From Lepisosteus oculatus (taxonomy: Eukaryota > Chordata > Actinopteri > Semionotiformes > Lepisosteidae): a stretch of 64,000 nucleotides of DNA. Of this stretch, positions 24,948-36,900 are shown piece by piece. The DNA lies in assembly GCF_040954835.1 (NCBI RefSeq), contig NC_090698.1, positions 48,432,284 to 48,496,283 on the forward strand, in the 5' to 3' direction. The notes under the pieces were generated by a model. That model made no database searches, had not been told where the DNA came from, and was given only the letters and a program-made list of their open reading frames with translations. How positions within the stretch are numbered: position 1 is the first letter of the stretch; the number at the start of each line of letters is the position of its first letter. A program made the position numbers and the translations under genes.

Positions 24948-25954
24948 TATATCCGATGTGGTTATAATGCTTTTAGACAGATTGTGATCCACATACTATT
25001 AGTAATATTACATACTGTCTCTTTTGGGATTGTCTTTTCAATTTTCATCTTCAGTATGCTTTAGTATCGTAAATGGCTTCTATTACTATAGTGTGAGTAG
25101 GGGATAGAACATTCTTTTATTATTAGTGCCATAAGCTTTAGTTTAAGTGCTTTTTCTCTTTAAAAAATGGTTTTAACATATGAATATCTTGATTAACAAA
25201 AAAAAAAATAATACATGAAATGCTTTTCATAGGTTTTGATTCTGTCTGCGGGCTGGAGTGGAGCTAGGGACAAGTCTGAAAGCAGTGTTTTACAGATGAA
25301 TTGTAGTTCTCAGAGTCTGTAATTTAATCCTGGGTCTCTCCTGGCTGATGCGGTCAGTGATTGAGGTAATGGGCTGGGGACGGGCGGCTTCTACAGGCCT
25401 TAAATTGCTAAGATGCATTAACATCCTACTTTGAGATATCGTTTGCAACATATGGATATTGATTTAATGTTTAAACACTTCGTATGGTTTTTACAAATAT
25501 TTTGTATTGTCTTTTAGAATGCTGGTCTACTTTACCAGCCTTTTGCCGACCTCTGTGAAAAGGCTGCTGACATCATTATCCTGATCCAAGAACAGTTGTT
25601 TTGTCCTTGAAGACCTTTTGAAATTGAATTAACTGTAATTAAGTGAGTGTTTTAGAACCCCGTATAGTCACCGACAGGCCATCAAGTCTGCACAGGGATT
25701 TTACCTTTTATTGTGTGATCATATTTCTGAGAACTAGCCTCTGGAATACTCTGACTGCAGAAATTGTATAACAGCAGGGGCTGCTAAAGCCATCTGCCAT
25801 TTCTCATAGCAACAGTTTAGCTTCTGTATAATACAGGTACTTTACCTTTGTGCTTGTTTACAGAATGCATGTGTTCATATTTCGTTTTTATGGATGTTGA
25901 TCACTCTTGCTGAGCCAAGCAGACCGAGACGTTTGTTAGAGTAAGAGGGGTTAC

Positions 25955-26336
25955 TAGAAGGGCAGCACGTTAACAGCCACAGCTGTTAATATTGTGGCTT
26001 TGCAGCTCTGGGGCCTTGGGTTCAATACCTTGTTGCAGTCTGTGTGGAGTTTGGCTGTTCTCCCCTTTTTATCTCCATGGATCTCCTCCTGATGCTCCAG
26101 TCTAAAGACGTGCTGGTAGGTAGGTTAGTTGGCTTCTGGTGTGAACGTGTGTGAACGTGTGTGAACGTGTGTGAACGTGTGTGAACGTGTGTGAACGTGT
26201 GTGAACGTACAGTACCTTGTAATGGATTAGTGACCCATCCAGGGTGTCCTGTGCTTTGTGTCCATTGCCTCCTGGAATAGACTCCAGCTCCGCTGGGACC
26301 CTGTATTGGATGAAGCAGTTAGAAAAGGGATGGATG
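25955..26336 (+). mobile_element. tRNA-derived SINE carrying an internal minisatellite
   Basis: Head GGGCAGCACGTTAACAGCCA with B-box-like TTGGGTTCAATACC, body TGTGTGGAGTTTGGCTGTTC, end GACTCCAGCTCCGCTGGGAC and GTTAGAAAAGGGATGGATGA. The region between body and end is expanded by seven 10-bp repeats. Confidence 0.8.
26139..26208 (+). repeat. Minisatellite (GTGTGAACGT)7
   Basis: Seven perfect tandem copies of the 10-mer GTGTGAACGT inside the SINE. Confidence 0.95.
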
Positions 26337-27354
26337 AGTGAAATTACTGTAATGGCTGGCCGGCGAGATACCTGCTCTCATGTTGGACATGTTTAGATTC
26401 TTCTGAGCAAAGTCTTTTATTCATGAATAGGGGTTTATTTAATTTTAATTGTCATTATTACCTACGATTAGCATTTTACTTTTGCCTTTTGCTTTATTAT
26501 GTCCTTTAATCATACCATATAATTAAGGTATTGCACCTTTTTCTGATTTTGAGAATTAGTCCCACTTTATATCAGGCTGATTTTAATGAAGGACAAATAA
26601 AAGGCCGTCAGTAACTAGTTGAACGTTGTCTTTGTTATTCTTTTGTTTTTTAATGCATGTAATACAGTTACTAGACATCATTTGTAGCCAACTGTGTATT
26701 TAAAAGTTTGCAGAACGGGAACATTTTTGGCAGGACAAGATGACAGTCTTAATTACCTGTCTTCACTTGTCCCAGTTGAAAGCGAGTGTTTTGTGACCCC
26801 TTCTTTTTGCTTTGCTATATTAGTGCTTTTCTGATTTGTTTATTCCCATGGGTTTCTAGAATGTGCACATTTTGCATGATCCAGTAAATTCATGTTGTTT
26901 AAAATCTAATTCATGATGTCATGTGAATTTATTTGAATATTGGTAAAGTTGATGAGTGGATGTTTTTGGGGATTGACATAAGGTGGTCCTTCATCTCTTG
27001 AAAATTTATTTCCGAAGAAGAAACAAAAGCTGGCTTACCGCCCCTGAATACTGAATGAATTAGCTTAAGATGGCAGTTAGAGCAGGGAATGCTTATGTTT
27101 TCCAAAGGTAAAAGAATGTGATCCCATACTGAAAATACAGAACTGTTGTATAGGCTATATGCAGTCAGTTTAATTAAAAATAAAAGACCTGGAAACACTG
27201 TCCAGGGCATTACTTTCATGCTGGTCGATAAAAATGGGAATGGTCTCCATTTGTCACCTTAAAGTGCGTTTTAAATCTTTGTATAGATTTAGTTTTGACT
27301 GATATTAAGGATGTGCTTGATGCTTTTATTCAAAGAGACTTGTTTTTGTGCTGA

Positions 27355-27430
27355 TCTATCCAGCTAACCTTGAGCAGTCCGAGTGAAGTACCTCGCTCAA
27401 GGGTACAACAGCTGAACAAACGACCTAACG
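27355..27430. repeat. Dispersed fish repeat fragment ('CTTGCTCAAGG' family)
   Basis: TTTTATTCAAAGAGACTTG and GTGAAGTACCTCGCTCAAGG match a pattern also seen at 39058-39190 and, inverted, at 39480-39650 and 50925-51020. SINE-like; exact family not identified. Confidence 0.45.
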
Positions 27431-27774
27431 TCTATGAACCACCGAACAGTGGTTTATTGTGGGTGGAGTTTTGGTCATGCTTTAGGATTAGTAGGGTTAC
27501 CATCTTTGCGAAATGATAAGTAGTAACAGACCTATTTGTTAGAACTTATTGGATTGATAAAAGCTTAAACGTGTGATTCGGGCTGCGGTGCCCATGTCAT
27601 CCCAATTACAATAAAATGTTACGAAGAGCTGATGTATAGTTTTCCTGCCTGAATTGCACGTGAGACCTCATTAATGCCCGAATGCCTCAATTTATGGTCC
27701 AAATACCAACAAGCTGCCTAAGTGTTGTGACATAACTTTTTTTGTTGTTGTTGTTTTCCCTTGTTAGATTTCCC

Positions 27775-27912
27775 ATGGACATCCATAGTGCCAGCTCTGT
27801 AGTCCTGCAGGCTCTCACTCAGGCCACCAGCCAGGACACTTCAGTGCTGAAGCCAGCTGAGGAGCAGCTCAAGCAATGGGAGACACAACCGGGTTTCTAC
27901 TCTGTGCTGCTG
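27775..27912 (+). CDS. IPO11: IPO11 first coding exon
   Basis: The exon begins at 27768 after CTTGTTAG; ATG at 27775. Encodes MDIHSASSVVLQALTQATSQ, then DTSVLKPAEEQLKQWETQPG and FYSVLL; donor CTG|GTGAGG. Confidence 0.95.
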
Positions 27913-30900
27913 GTGAGGGTTCATTGCTTCAAGCATGCAGTTGTGTAAAGGGGTCTTCATGTCAAAGGTCTGGTTCCGGTTTGTGTGTAACACAGTGTAA
28001 TAGAAAAGAAATATTTAGTAAATGTGCTCCACACACCCATGCATTTTTTTCTGCTTCATTTTTTTAAAAAGATAGTCCATCTCATTTTGATACTTTGCAG
28101 CTAATTAAAGTTATTCAATTTGTCTCAGTGCCTTTTTGGAAAAGTGTCACTTCATAAAACATTCAAACAAATTTGTGATCAAATGTGGTTCATCCAATGG
28201 GCTCCTATACCTGGAATAACTGCTATTGATTTTCGTGCAGTTTCAATTTATTCTCCCATTATTTTTTATTACATGAGTTGGGTATTCATTATCTGTCCAG
28301 ATGGTTTGAAGCTGCTCAGTTATTACCCATGGTGATACAAACGGCAGTTTGGGTTTGTAAATTAGTAATTCATAAAATCGCTTGCACAAAATTCATCACT
28401 GGGGGGTCAGTGGGTCTAGGGGGTGATGGGGGAGAAAACATCACAAACAAGATTATTTTTTTTTAAGGGACACAACCAGAACTATTTTCATTTACTCTGC
28501 ACCATCTCAGTATGGAATAGGAAGATGAAGTGACTGCTTCATTCACTGCTGTATCCACAAACGCTAGACCATTGTAGAGGTAAAAAATACTAGAAAGGCA
28601 AGATGATTATGAAATCTACTGTATATTTGATTTCGGTAGTCTTTTGTTGCAAATCCAATGCTGGACTGTACTGTAGGATAGAAGCCTTCTAGAGACTTGA
28701 ATAAGAATCCAAAGAACAGCAGTTTCACATATTGTATTTTAAAGCTTTGTTAAACTGCAAGTGAATGAAGCACTCAACTCAGCAGGTTTATTGTACTGGC
28801 ATTACAGTGCTGTCAAATGAGATTTCTAATGTACATGGTTGGCAATGGAGAGAAGCTTCTGTTTCAAATATCTATATAGAAGTTTAGAATTCTCATCTAT
28901 TCTAAAATGTACTAACAAAGAAGCTTTCTGAAATTAAATTTATACCAGGATATTTTAAAACTTCATTAAATGAATTGTGGAATCAATAGTATTTATCCTA
29001 CTTTTAGTGCCTTTGAATACATGTTTGTTTGGGGTAGGTGATTACTGATTAGTAATTCTTAGATGTATTTTTGTTTGTCTAGCTACTAACATTCCAACAT
29101 TCCTTTTGGATTCATTGTTAGACATTACATGACAGGGGGTTAAGAAATATAATTTAGTGTTTTGGTCTTAATTACAGCCACTCATATGGATTCATTTACA
29201 GATGCTATTCTTGCACAATAAAATATCTTCAGGATTGAAGAGCTTTAAAGTTAAAGCTAGAATCCTCAGATTGACAACTTTTGTTTGTTTCATGCTGCCT
29301 TAACTCTTTGGTTAAAGAAGTGCCTTACAACCTCAGTCCTTACGTTGTTTAATTTTCATTTTCTGTCATCTGCATGATGTTTCTGTTGACTTTCTGAGAT
29401 ATTTTTTCAAGTCATTTTGAACATTTTGAACAGATCTTCACAATTATATAAGGCTAAACTTTTTACTTATTATATCTTCTGTACGGGGTACATCTTTTAT
29501 AGTACTTACGTTGCAGTAACATACTTCTTGTTTTTGTCTGAACTTTGTCTAGAATGCAATTTTTGTATTAAGTGCTTCTAGACTGTCTTGATAGTGCCTT
29601 GCTCTTTCTATTTTAATTTGGCCATGGTCACAAGCCTAGTGTTTGCCTTTTATATTACCCTTTACTCCTGCCTACATACGTCAATGCGTTGATGGCAACA
29701 TTTGTGTTCCATTTCCTTAACTATGCAGTTCCTTAACTAACAGTTTGTCCTTACTGGTATTAAATATAGCATGACATGTCTCTGGCTGATTCTGAAAAAT
29801 GAAACATGAAAGATACTTTAATACAACAAAACACTGAAGGTATTCTTTTGGATTACTATGAATGTTGTTTAAATACATTGTGCAGCACTGAGTATGTTAT
29901 TTACTGAAATTATACCAGCATTCCCTGGAAACCTTCTTATATTACTCTTGATTTGAGAGATTTATTTAGTGGGTGGTTAGAAAAAATAGCCTTTGACATT
30001 AACATTTTTTTTGTTCTGAACGTAAGAATTTGATTAAGTAGTCAGTGGGGAATGTTGGGCCTAATGAGATGGAGCTGGACCCAATACTAAAGAATGTAAT
30101 AATGCTGTTTAAGCCTAAAATGTATTTTTCAAAATATGCCTGTCATACAAGTTCTGTGCAACTTAGTTTTGCAACTGCTCTTCAGGTATTTTTTATTGTT
30201 GGTGTGTCTATTCACATTATTTGTTACATTTGTGCTGATAATGACTGAAGCTCTTCATCATTCTGTATTCTTCATGTTGTTTTTTTCTGCTTCTTGACAG
30301 AATATATTCAACAATCACATGCTTGATGTAAATGTTCGATGGCTGGCTGTTTTATACTTCAAGAATGGGATTGATCGCTACTGGAGACGCGTCGCACCGC
30401 AGTGAGTTTATTTTCTGTAGAAATTGCTTCCTTTGCTTTATAGTTGCACACAAAAAATAACACTCTTGATTTTGAATACTCTGGTGTCTAAGCATTTTAT
30501 AAAGAATTTCATATGTAATCAATTTTAAAGCTTAGTTTTGTCTTCAGGTTACCACCTTTCACTGAGGCTGGTGTACATCTTTGTAAACAGTGTCTGAGTT
30601 CTTCCATAATTTTGACCAATTTTTCTGATGTACAGATCCACAGTTCTTTGATATTCAACATTTTCTTTCCCTATACATGTGATAGTCAACATTTTTTTAA
30701 AAAGGTATTGTTCCAAAAATAAAAGGGGTAGGGAAATAACTGCTGTCACCAATTGTAATGAAGGTTGTTATTAAATCAATATTTAATGTCTTGTTATGAA
30801 CTTACTATGCATATGTATTTTATTTTCTGGCACAGCTTAATAATAGAGTAATGACCAGGTCCAAATGAAGGCCACACAGATAACTATGAACAGAGCCAAC

Positions 30901-33900
30901 CAAAATTTCCCTATTTCAAACAAGGTCATCACTAAAATAGTAGAGAGATTTGTAGTCTACAGACTCCACAATAAAGGAAATCAGGAATTTAGACATAAGA
31001 CGGAAAGATCTCTTCTATAATGAAGTTCTGGACACTTTCAGACTTCAGTTTACCTGGACAGAATCTGGTTTCAAGTCTAATTGGAAGGAGGTGCATCCTC
31101 TCATGGCACAATCTTCTGATGAAGATGATGGTGGTGATGTGTGTGTTCTTCTTCCTGTCCTTGGTTCCTCATGTTTGTGCTTCCCTGTCTTCTATATGTG
31201 CATTTGTTACTGGCTTTATGCTGTGGTCTATTCTTATGGAGACCAGATTAATAAACTCACTAAAAATGTCCCATGCATTGTTGAATATTTATGTTTTAAT
31301 ATGGCATTAAATATGTATTTAATGCACCAAGGATGTCTTCATTTAACCTGATTGAATGATTAGCAACCCTTTAATTATAAATATCTTCACCATGGCAGTT
31401 GTATAAAGTTGCTAAATACCTTGTGGCGTGAAGGTTGATCCTAGGACAGGGGTCAGCAACCTTTCAGAAGTAGCATGAAAAGAGTTAGTTCATGCACTTG
31501 GTTTTTATGGATTTGCGTGTCCTGGATACTTTTGTAATTTCAATAATAGCCTTATTTTTACAAGTTATTTATCATATTTTGATTCATAAAATTGTTAAAA
31601 TGTAATATGTAAATGAATATGCACATCTTACCATTTAATGTGATCCTTACCCTTACGTCTGTTGCTGAGTTCTCGAGTCTCAGGCTCCTAGCTTTACACT
31701 AAAGTGTATTTGCAGCACGCAAGCCTCTGAGCGTTCAGTGTACCGGCAACGGGAGGGACAAAGAACTAACTTCATGTGTGACAAGACCATCTTCACAGAG
31801 CTATGTTGATCCAAATGCTGAGAGTGGTGAAAGTGCCACTTTCTTTAAAAATTAAAACTTCACTAGAAGAGACTTCCAGGTGGTCATGATAGAGATGCTC
31901 TAATCGCGAATTCAGTAGCCTCAAGTGTGTTTTGCAGATCCAGGAACTTGAAGAGAGGCGATTACAAGATGATGTTTGAATCCTTAAATGCACTGACAAA
32001 GTCAGTCCAAGGCTCCTCTTGTGAATCAACAGTGAGAAACATAGAGTGAAACACATTGGAGGTTACAAGTGGAAACTATGAGAAAGTGCCTTTTAAACTG
32101 TGAGCAATAGGCACTTGTTTATGCAAAGTATTGCGAGAATATGGATCAAGCCACCCAGCCATGTTGTCAACCACATCGACTAGATAGGCTCAATGGGTCG
32201 TCTAGTTTCTAACTTGTTGAGCTCTGTAGTCTAGACATTGTTAGTGTGATTCAGGGCTGTGTTGTTGGCTGACTGTAATTGGGAGTTTTCAAGTGTTACC
32301 ATACAGGTCAGTGGAGGTTTGCTGAAAATGGTTAAGATATCTGAATCACTGTGTGGTGGGAGCCCCTGTAGTTTGAAGCTGTCATCATTTAGAGTGCTCG
32401 TATCCTCCACTAATTCTGTGTTAGATGCTGAGCAAAAGGAGTAATTTTGTTTTTGTTTTTCTCTCTTGTGCTTGTATGAGGGTCATTAGTTGACTAATGT
32501 GAGGCACAAGAAAAATAATGGGAAATTACAACAATTTTATTAAAAATCTATATTTAATACCCTTATAAGTTAATGGTGATAGTTCTGTTGTTGTGAGATG
32601 AGTATTAAGTGAACACTTTTTTCAGAATTGCCCTTGTGAGAAGAAACGATGAATTTATCATGGTTAACTGTTGCATAAACAAGAAAATGTACCTGTCCTT
32701 ATCAATAGTAAGTGCTGTTTTTATTCCCATGCTGGGTTTATGTATTCATAAACTAATTTCACAAATGAGAGGCAGCACAGCTGGAGCAAAATCTATTAGA
32801 GCCATAATTAACAAGCCCACAGAGATGGAATTTAATTTCCATTTTCCTTGCTGTACCCCATGAGTGTACTGCATGCTGGTTCATTCCCAAAAATCTTTTT
32901 AGATATATCTTTCACTTGCCTAAGTAAGGTTGTGTTTTCTCTGACCTCAACTCAGAATGAACGGTTAAAGATTTATCTGAAAATCCGTTAGATAAACAAT
33001 AGCTAGACGATACCAACTATTAGCAAACACTTGTTAAGATTACGTATATACATATTTTTCTAAGTACAGATAAAGATATTAGCTGTTCTATTTCAACAAC
33101 ATTATTTTGTTATTAAGAAATGCCCTTGTTGCACCAATGAGAAAAATGCAAAAGAGAATTCTAAAAACATGATCAGTTTTACAGATGACAGAAAGAGCGA
33201 AAGTGATCTTTCAAGTCCATGGAGGTCAAAATATATTTATGGACAGTTCTTTTCTAGAAAAACATTGCAGCGAGTTATTCATCGAGATGCTATTTATTGA
33301 GAAAAAAAGCAGAAGAAATTTTCTAAACGTTCAGTTTAGATCGGTTTGGAAATGGGAATCAGCTATTCTTCTCTCTCTCAAACTGATACCTGATATTAAT
33401 AAATGGCCGTTCAGCCTCTTTTGAAGAAAGACTGAAATCAGTATTTTAGCTGTTGGTGTTCATAAGTAAGCAAAGGCAGGATTCTTTCATTACATTGGCC
33501 CAGATGACGTTTGATGCAAATTGGATGATTTCATTTCCTTTTGCGTTGTTTGCTTTTTGAGGTGTTTTGTGTCACATCCAGTTTTGACTTATAATTACAC
33601 GCTTCCCAAGTAAATAATGTTTGCAGGTTATATTTTTTAATTTTTTAACAGGTGATTTTTTTTTCCATTTAGGACTGTTGAAATGTTTCTTGCATATTAG
33701 CAATTAATATAATGTCTTTGGGCTGTGGAAGGAAATCAGGCTCTCTGAGGAAATTCACGGGGAGATCATACAAACTCCACAATGCCACCCCAGGAATCGA
33801 ACCCAAAGTCTCAGCGCTGTGAGGCAACGATGTTCCCCACCGAACCTCCATGCGAACCCAAGTCTTAAACATTTTGTATTAAAATTGACTGTTACTGGTA

Positions 33901-36900
33901 CTATCTGTAGTATCTTTTATATTTTTAATTACTGCTGGGAAAAACAGTCATTTGTAAGTAGCCTATGAATCTCGCAATTACCTGACTTGTTCAAAAAACT
34001 GTCGACCCATCCCAGCTTTTGTGATGAAAAAACAAAATGAAAACTTCTAAGGAGTATGTAAGTAATTATATTGTAATAAAAACCAGTTTCAGTATGGAAA
34101 AGTCCTCCGTTAACAACAGTTAAAACACACTTGGCCCAAACTCTGTTCAACTATTCCACGCAGTAGATGGGCTTGCTATGATTGAACTGAACTAATGTCA
34201 CAGTACCTTCTGCAAAAATCTGGATTTAAATAATCTAGGAAGGATACACTCTTAACATCATAGCTGATAAATGAAAACGCAAAGAAAAGCCATCAAATAC
34301 TTAGCTTCCCTCTGGCCTGCAAATTTATCACAACAGTTCCTCACTGCACAGAAGCAGTGTAAACACCCTTCACACCAGAATCTAATTGCCCCTGTTAGGA
34401 GTCGAGTAATTCCATCATCATCTGTTCAGCTGTGAATGGATCAGAGCAGAGCAGAATTTGCAGTGTTCGCACTAGAAACAGTCGCAGATAGCAGATGACA
34501 TTGGTGAGCAGAGCCGGAGGGTGATGTTGGGCAAAGCAAAACTCTTTGCAGAACTTAGGTCATGTGAAAGAAAATTTAGTCTCCCAGAGGAGGTACACCC
34601 ACTGACTGGCTATAGCAATTTCTCTACTACTGCTCAGACTCTAATAATACCCTATGCTGTAGGGCAGGTTGAAAAATTAATGTTATTCTGCTGCAAGGCT
34701 TCAGGATTTGCATTTCCACTGTGATTAAAAACAAAATAGTGTGAAAGCCCTTGTGCAATAGGCAAAAAAAAAAAATCTAAATCAAATAAAAAGGCAGGCA
34801 AATGGGATTCTTAAATATTTATTTACAGTTAAATCATGTGCGAATACCTGTACCAGTTGAGCTAATAATATTTTAAATGGTTCTGAATAAAAGTGCAGTT
34901 TACAGCTAGAGCTTTGCTGGTCGAGACTAACACGCACTTCTATAGTATTTTTTTAAAGCCTTAAAAAATCGCAAACCACTATCTTAACTACAGTATATTG
35001 AAGAAGATAATCGAACAACTTGGAGGCTTGGCTGTAGAAAATGTATTAAAACTAAATAGTGATGAGATTCTGTATGTGATGTCTGTATTTAAATGTAGAT
35101 TGGATGCAGGTACATGAATGCTGCAAAGCCCTTTAAAGAGAATATCATACTGAAATGAGTGAACTTGAACACAACAGTACTTTTGCCTTACAAAAGTAAG
35201 CAGTTTTCTGTGGGTTTAAAAGGAAAGGTTTAAAGTAAAAGCTTCCTAGAACTGACTTTTGGCTAATGCAATCCAAGAGCCAAAATTAAAAGGCATTGTT
35301 TTCTTCATTTTTAGGCCTCTGAAATATCCTGGTATTATCAGGGCGAGTATACTCCATGTGTGGTTAACTACATGCCCTCTGGAATGGCTCCACCTGTGAT
35401 GAGTGTGTCTTGTGTACTGCTGTTCTGGGATCAATTGTAGGTCCAGATTGCATTCCTGTTCAGTCTTATAGAGGCAAAAATACCCCTGAGAAAGCCGAGG
35501 CTTTTCTTTTGACTATAGAAGACCGAAAATACTCAGTATTTATTGTAGGCTATAGATCATAATGAAGAAGTCCCTTGTAATGGCACTGCATTGTGGTGAA
35601 GGAAATGGAAAGGGGCTGAAGAGCCAAAGGTTGCTGAGAGAGTTCATTATGCTTTACAGCTCTGTTCCGGGTAATGTTGGTTTTACCAGCTGGGCCGCTG
35701 TGTTTTGCATTCATGAATAAATAAAGGGATGCTTGAGTAAAACCTGACAAATCTTTAACTCTAACTTTCACGTTTCCCAGAGCTATGAGAGATATAACCT
35801 TTCTTAAATAAATGCGTACACTGCAGTGAAAAGTATTTAACATAATTAACAGAATTGCTCATAGGAGGGAGGAGAGGATATTTTTTACCTTTATGTTTTG
35901 GCCACCATTCATGGCCACTGCGTGTTTTATTAGCCTAGCTGATGTGCTTGCAACTACACTATCTCCAAATCAAAATCCTGGCAGGCCTTCACAGGACAGC
36001 CCGTTACAACCACGATCCTGCCATTCTAAAGTGATTATCTGTTCTTTCAGACATGGTGATGGTGGGCAGGTGGCATATGTAAGGGGAGTAATTCTTTTAG
36101 GAATGTTTTGTTTGCTTGGGGTATGAGATGTTTCTAACTGGAGCTGATCTCTCCCTTGTCTGCAGTGCTCTTTCAGAAGAGGAGAAGTCTTCCTTACGTG
36201 CTGGCCTCATCACCAACTTCAATGAGCCAGTGAATCAGGTTAGTGGCTAAAGCAGATGTTCTTGATGTTTACCTCGAGCTTTAAGGGCATCAGATAAGCG
36301 GAGGAATCGGTTGTAACTTCCTTACCTTCGCTGCACTCCACTGCAGGTATGCTGTCTCAGTTCATTCTCAGTACTGTGTTCTAAAAGGCATACTTTATTA
36401 GGTTAGATTAAATGTTTTTTATTTGAGACTGGTAGCTCTCACCATTTTTTGAACTGCAGATTTCTTGATAAAACCTTGTCAAAAATATTATACTGAGCAC
36501 ATTTTTCTTTTCCATATTTTTTCACATTCAGGGTTTCCGCTCTGTGTGCTGTTGTTGGAGCAAAAAAAAAAGGCAGGAGTTTAAAAGCCTCTCTGAAACT
36601 TCAAGAGCTCACGTTTCATCTGTCAGTAGTGATGTAAATGAGGCTTTTTATCAGTAAAAGTTATTTAACAGTAAAAAGATGGTGTTAACTTTAGTTTAAC
36701 TTTTTTTACAGCTGAAATATTGTTCAATGGTGGTTTTCTCAATATAACGTTGCATTACTCTTTAGGGTGTTATAATGCTATTGTACTGTAAGCGTTGACG
36801 TATAATTTAATATTTCTATCAGCGTAGATAATAAAGTAAAGAATTCTGGCATGAAGGTCTTTTTGTACCAAATAGTCCCCAGTTCTATGAATGTTTTCTC

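Larger units (their letters stand above)
18599..27767 (+). other. IPO11: IPO11 intron 1 (9.2 kb, repeat-rich)
   Basis: Assumes the non-coding first exon is correct. Holds a dispersed repeat, an L2-type LINE, two Tc1/mariner-type MITEs, two tRNA-derived SINEs, a LINE RT fragment and a hAT end. Stretches 18600-19240, 22260-23770 and 24950-25950 show no recognised gene or repeat. Ends with a (TTG)-rich tract and CCCTTGTTAG. Confidence 0.55.
30402..36165 (+). other. IPO11: IPO11 intron 3
   Basis: 5.8 kb. Holds a hAT fragment (31447-32060) and a minus-strand SINE fragment (33715-33860). The remaining AT-rich stretches, 32100-33700 and 33870-36160, show nothing I recognise. Ends CTTGTCTGCAG. Confidence 0.6.
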
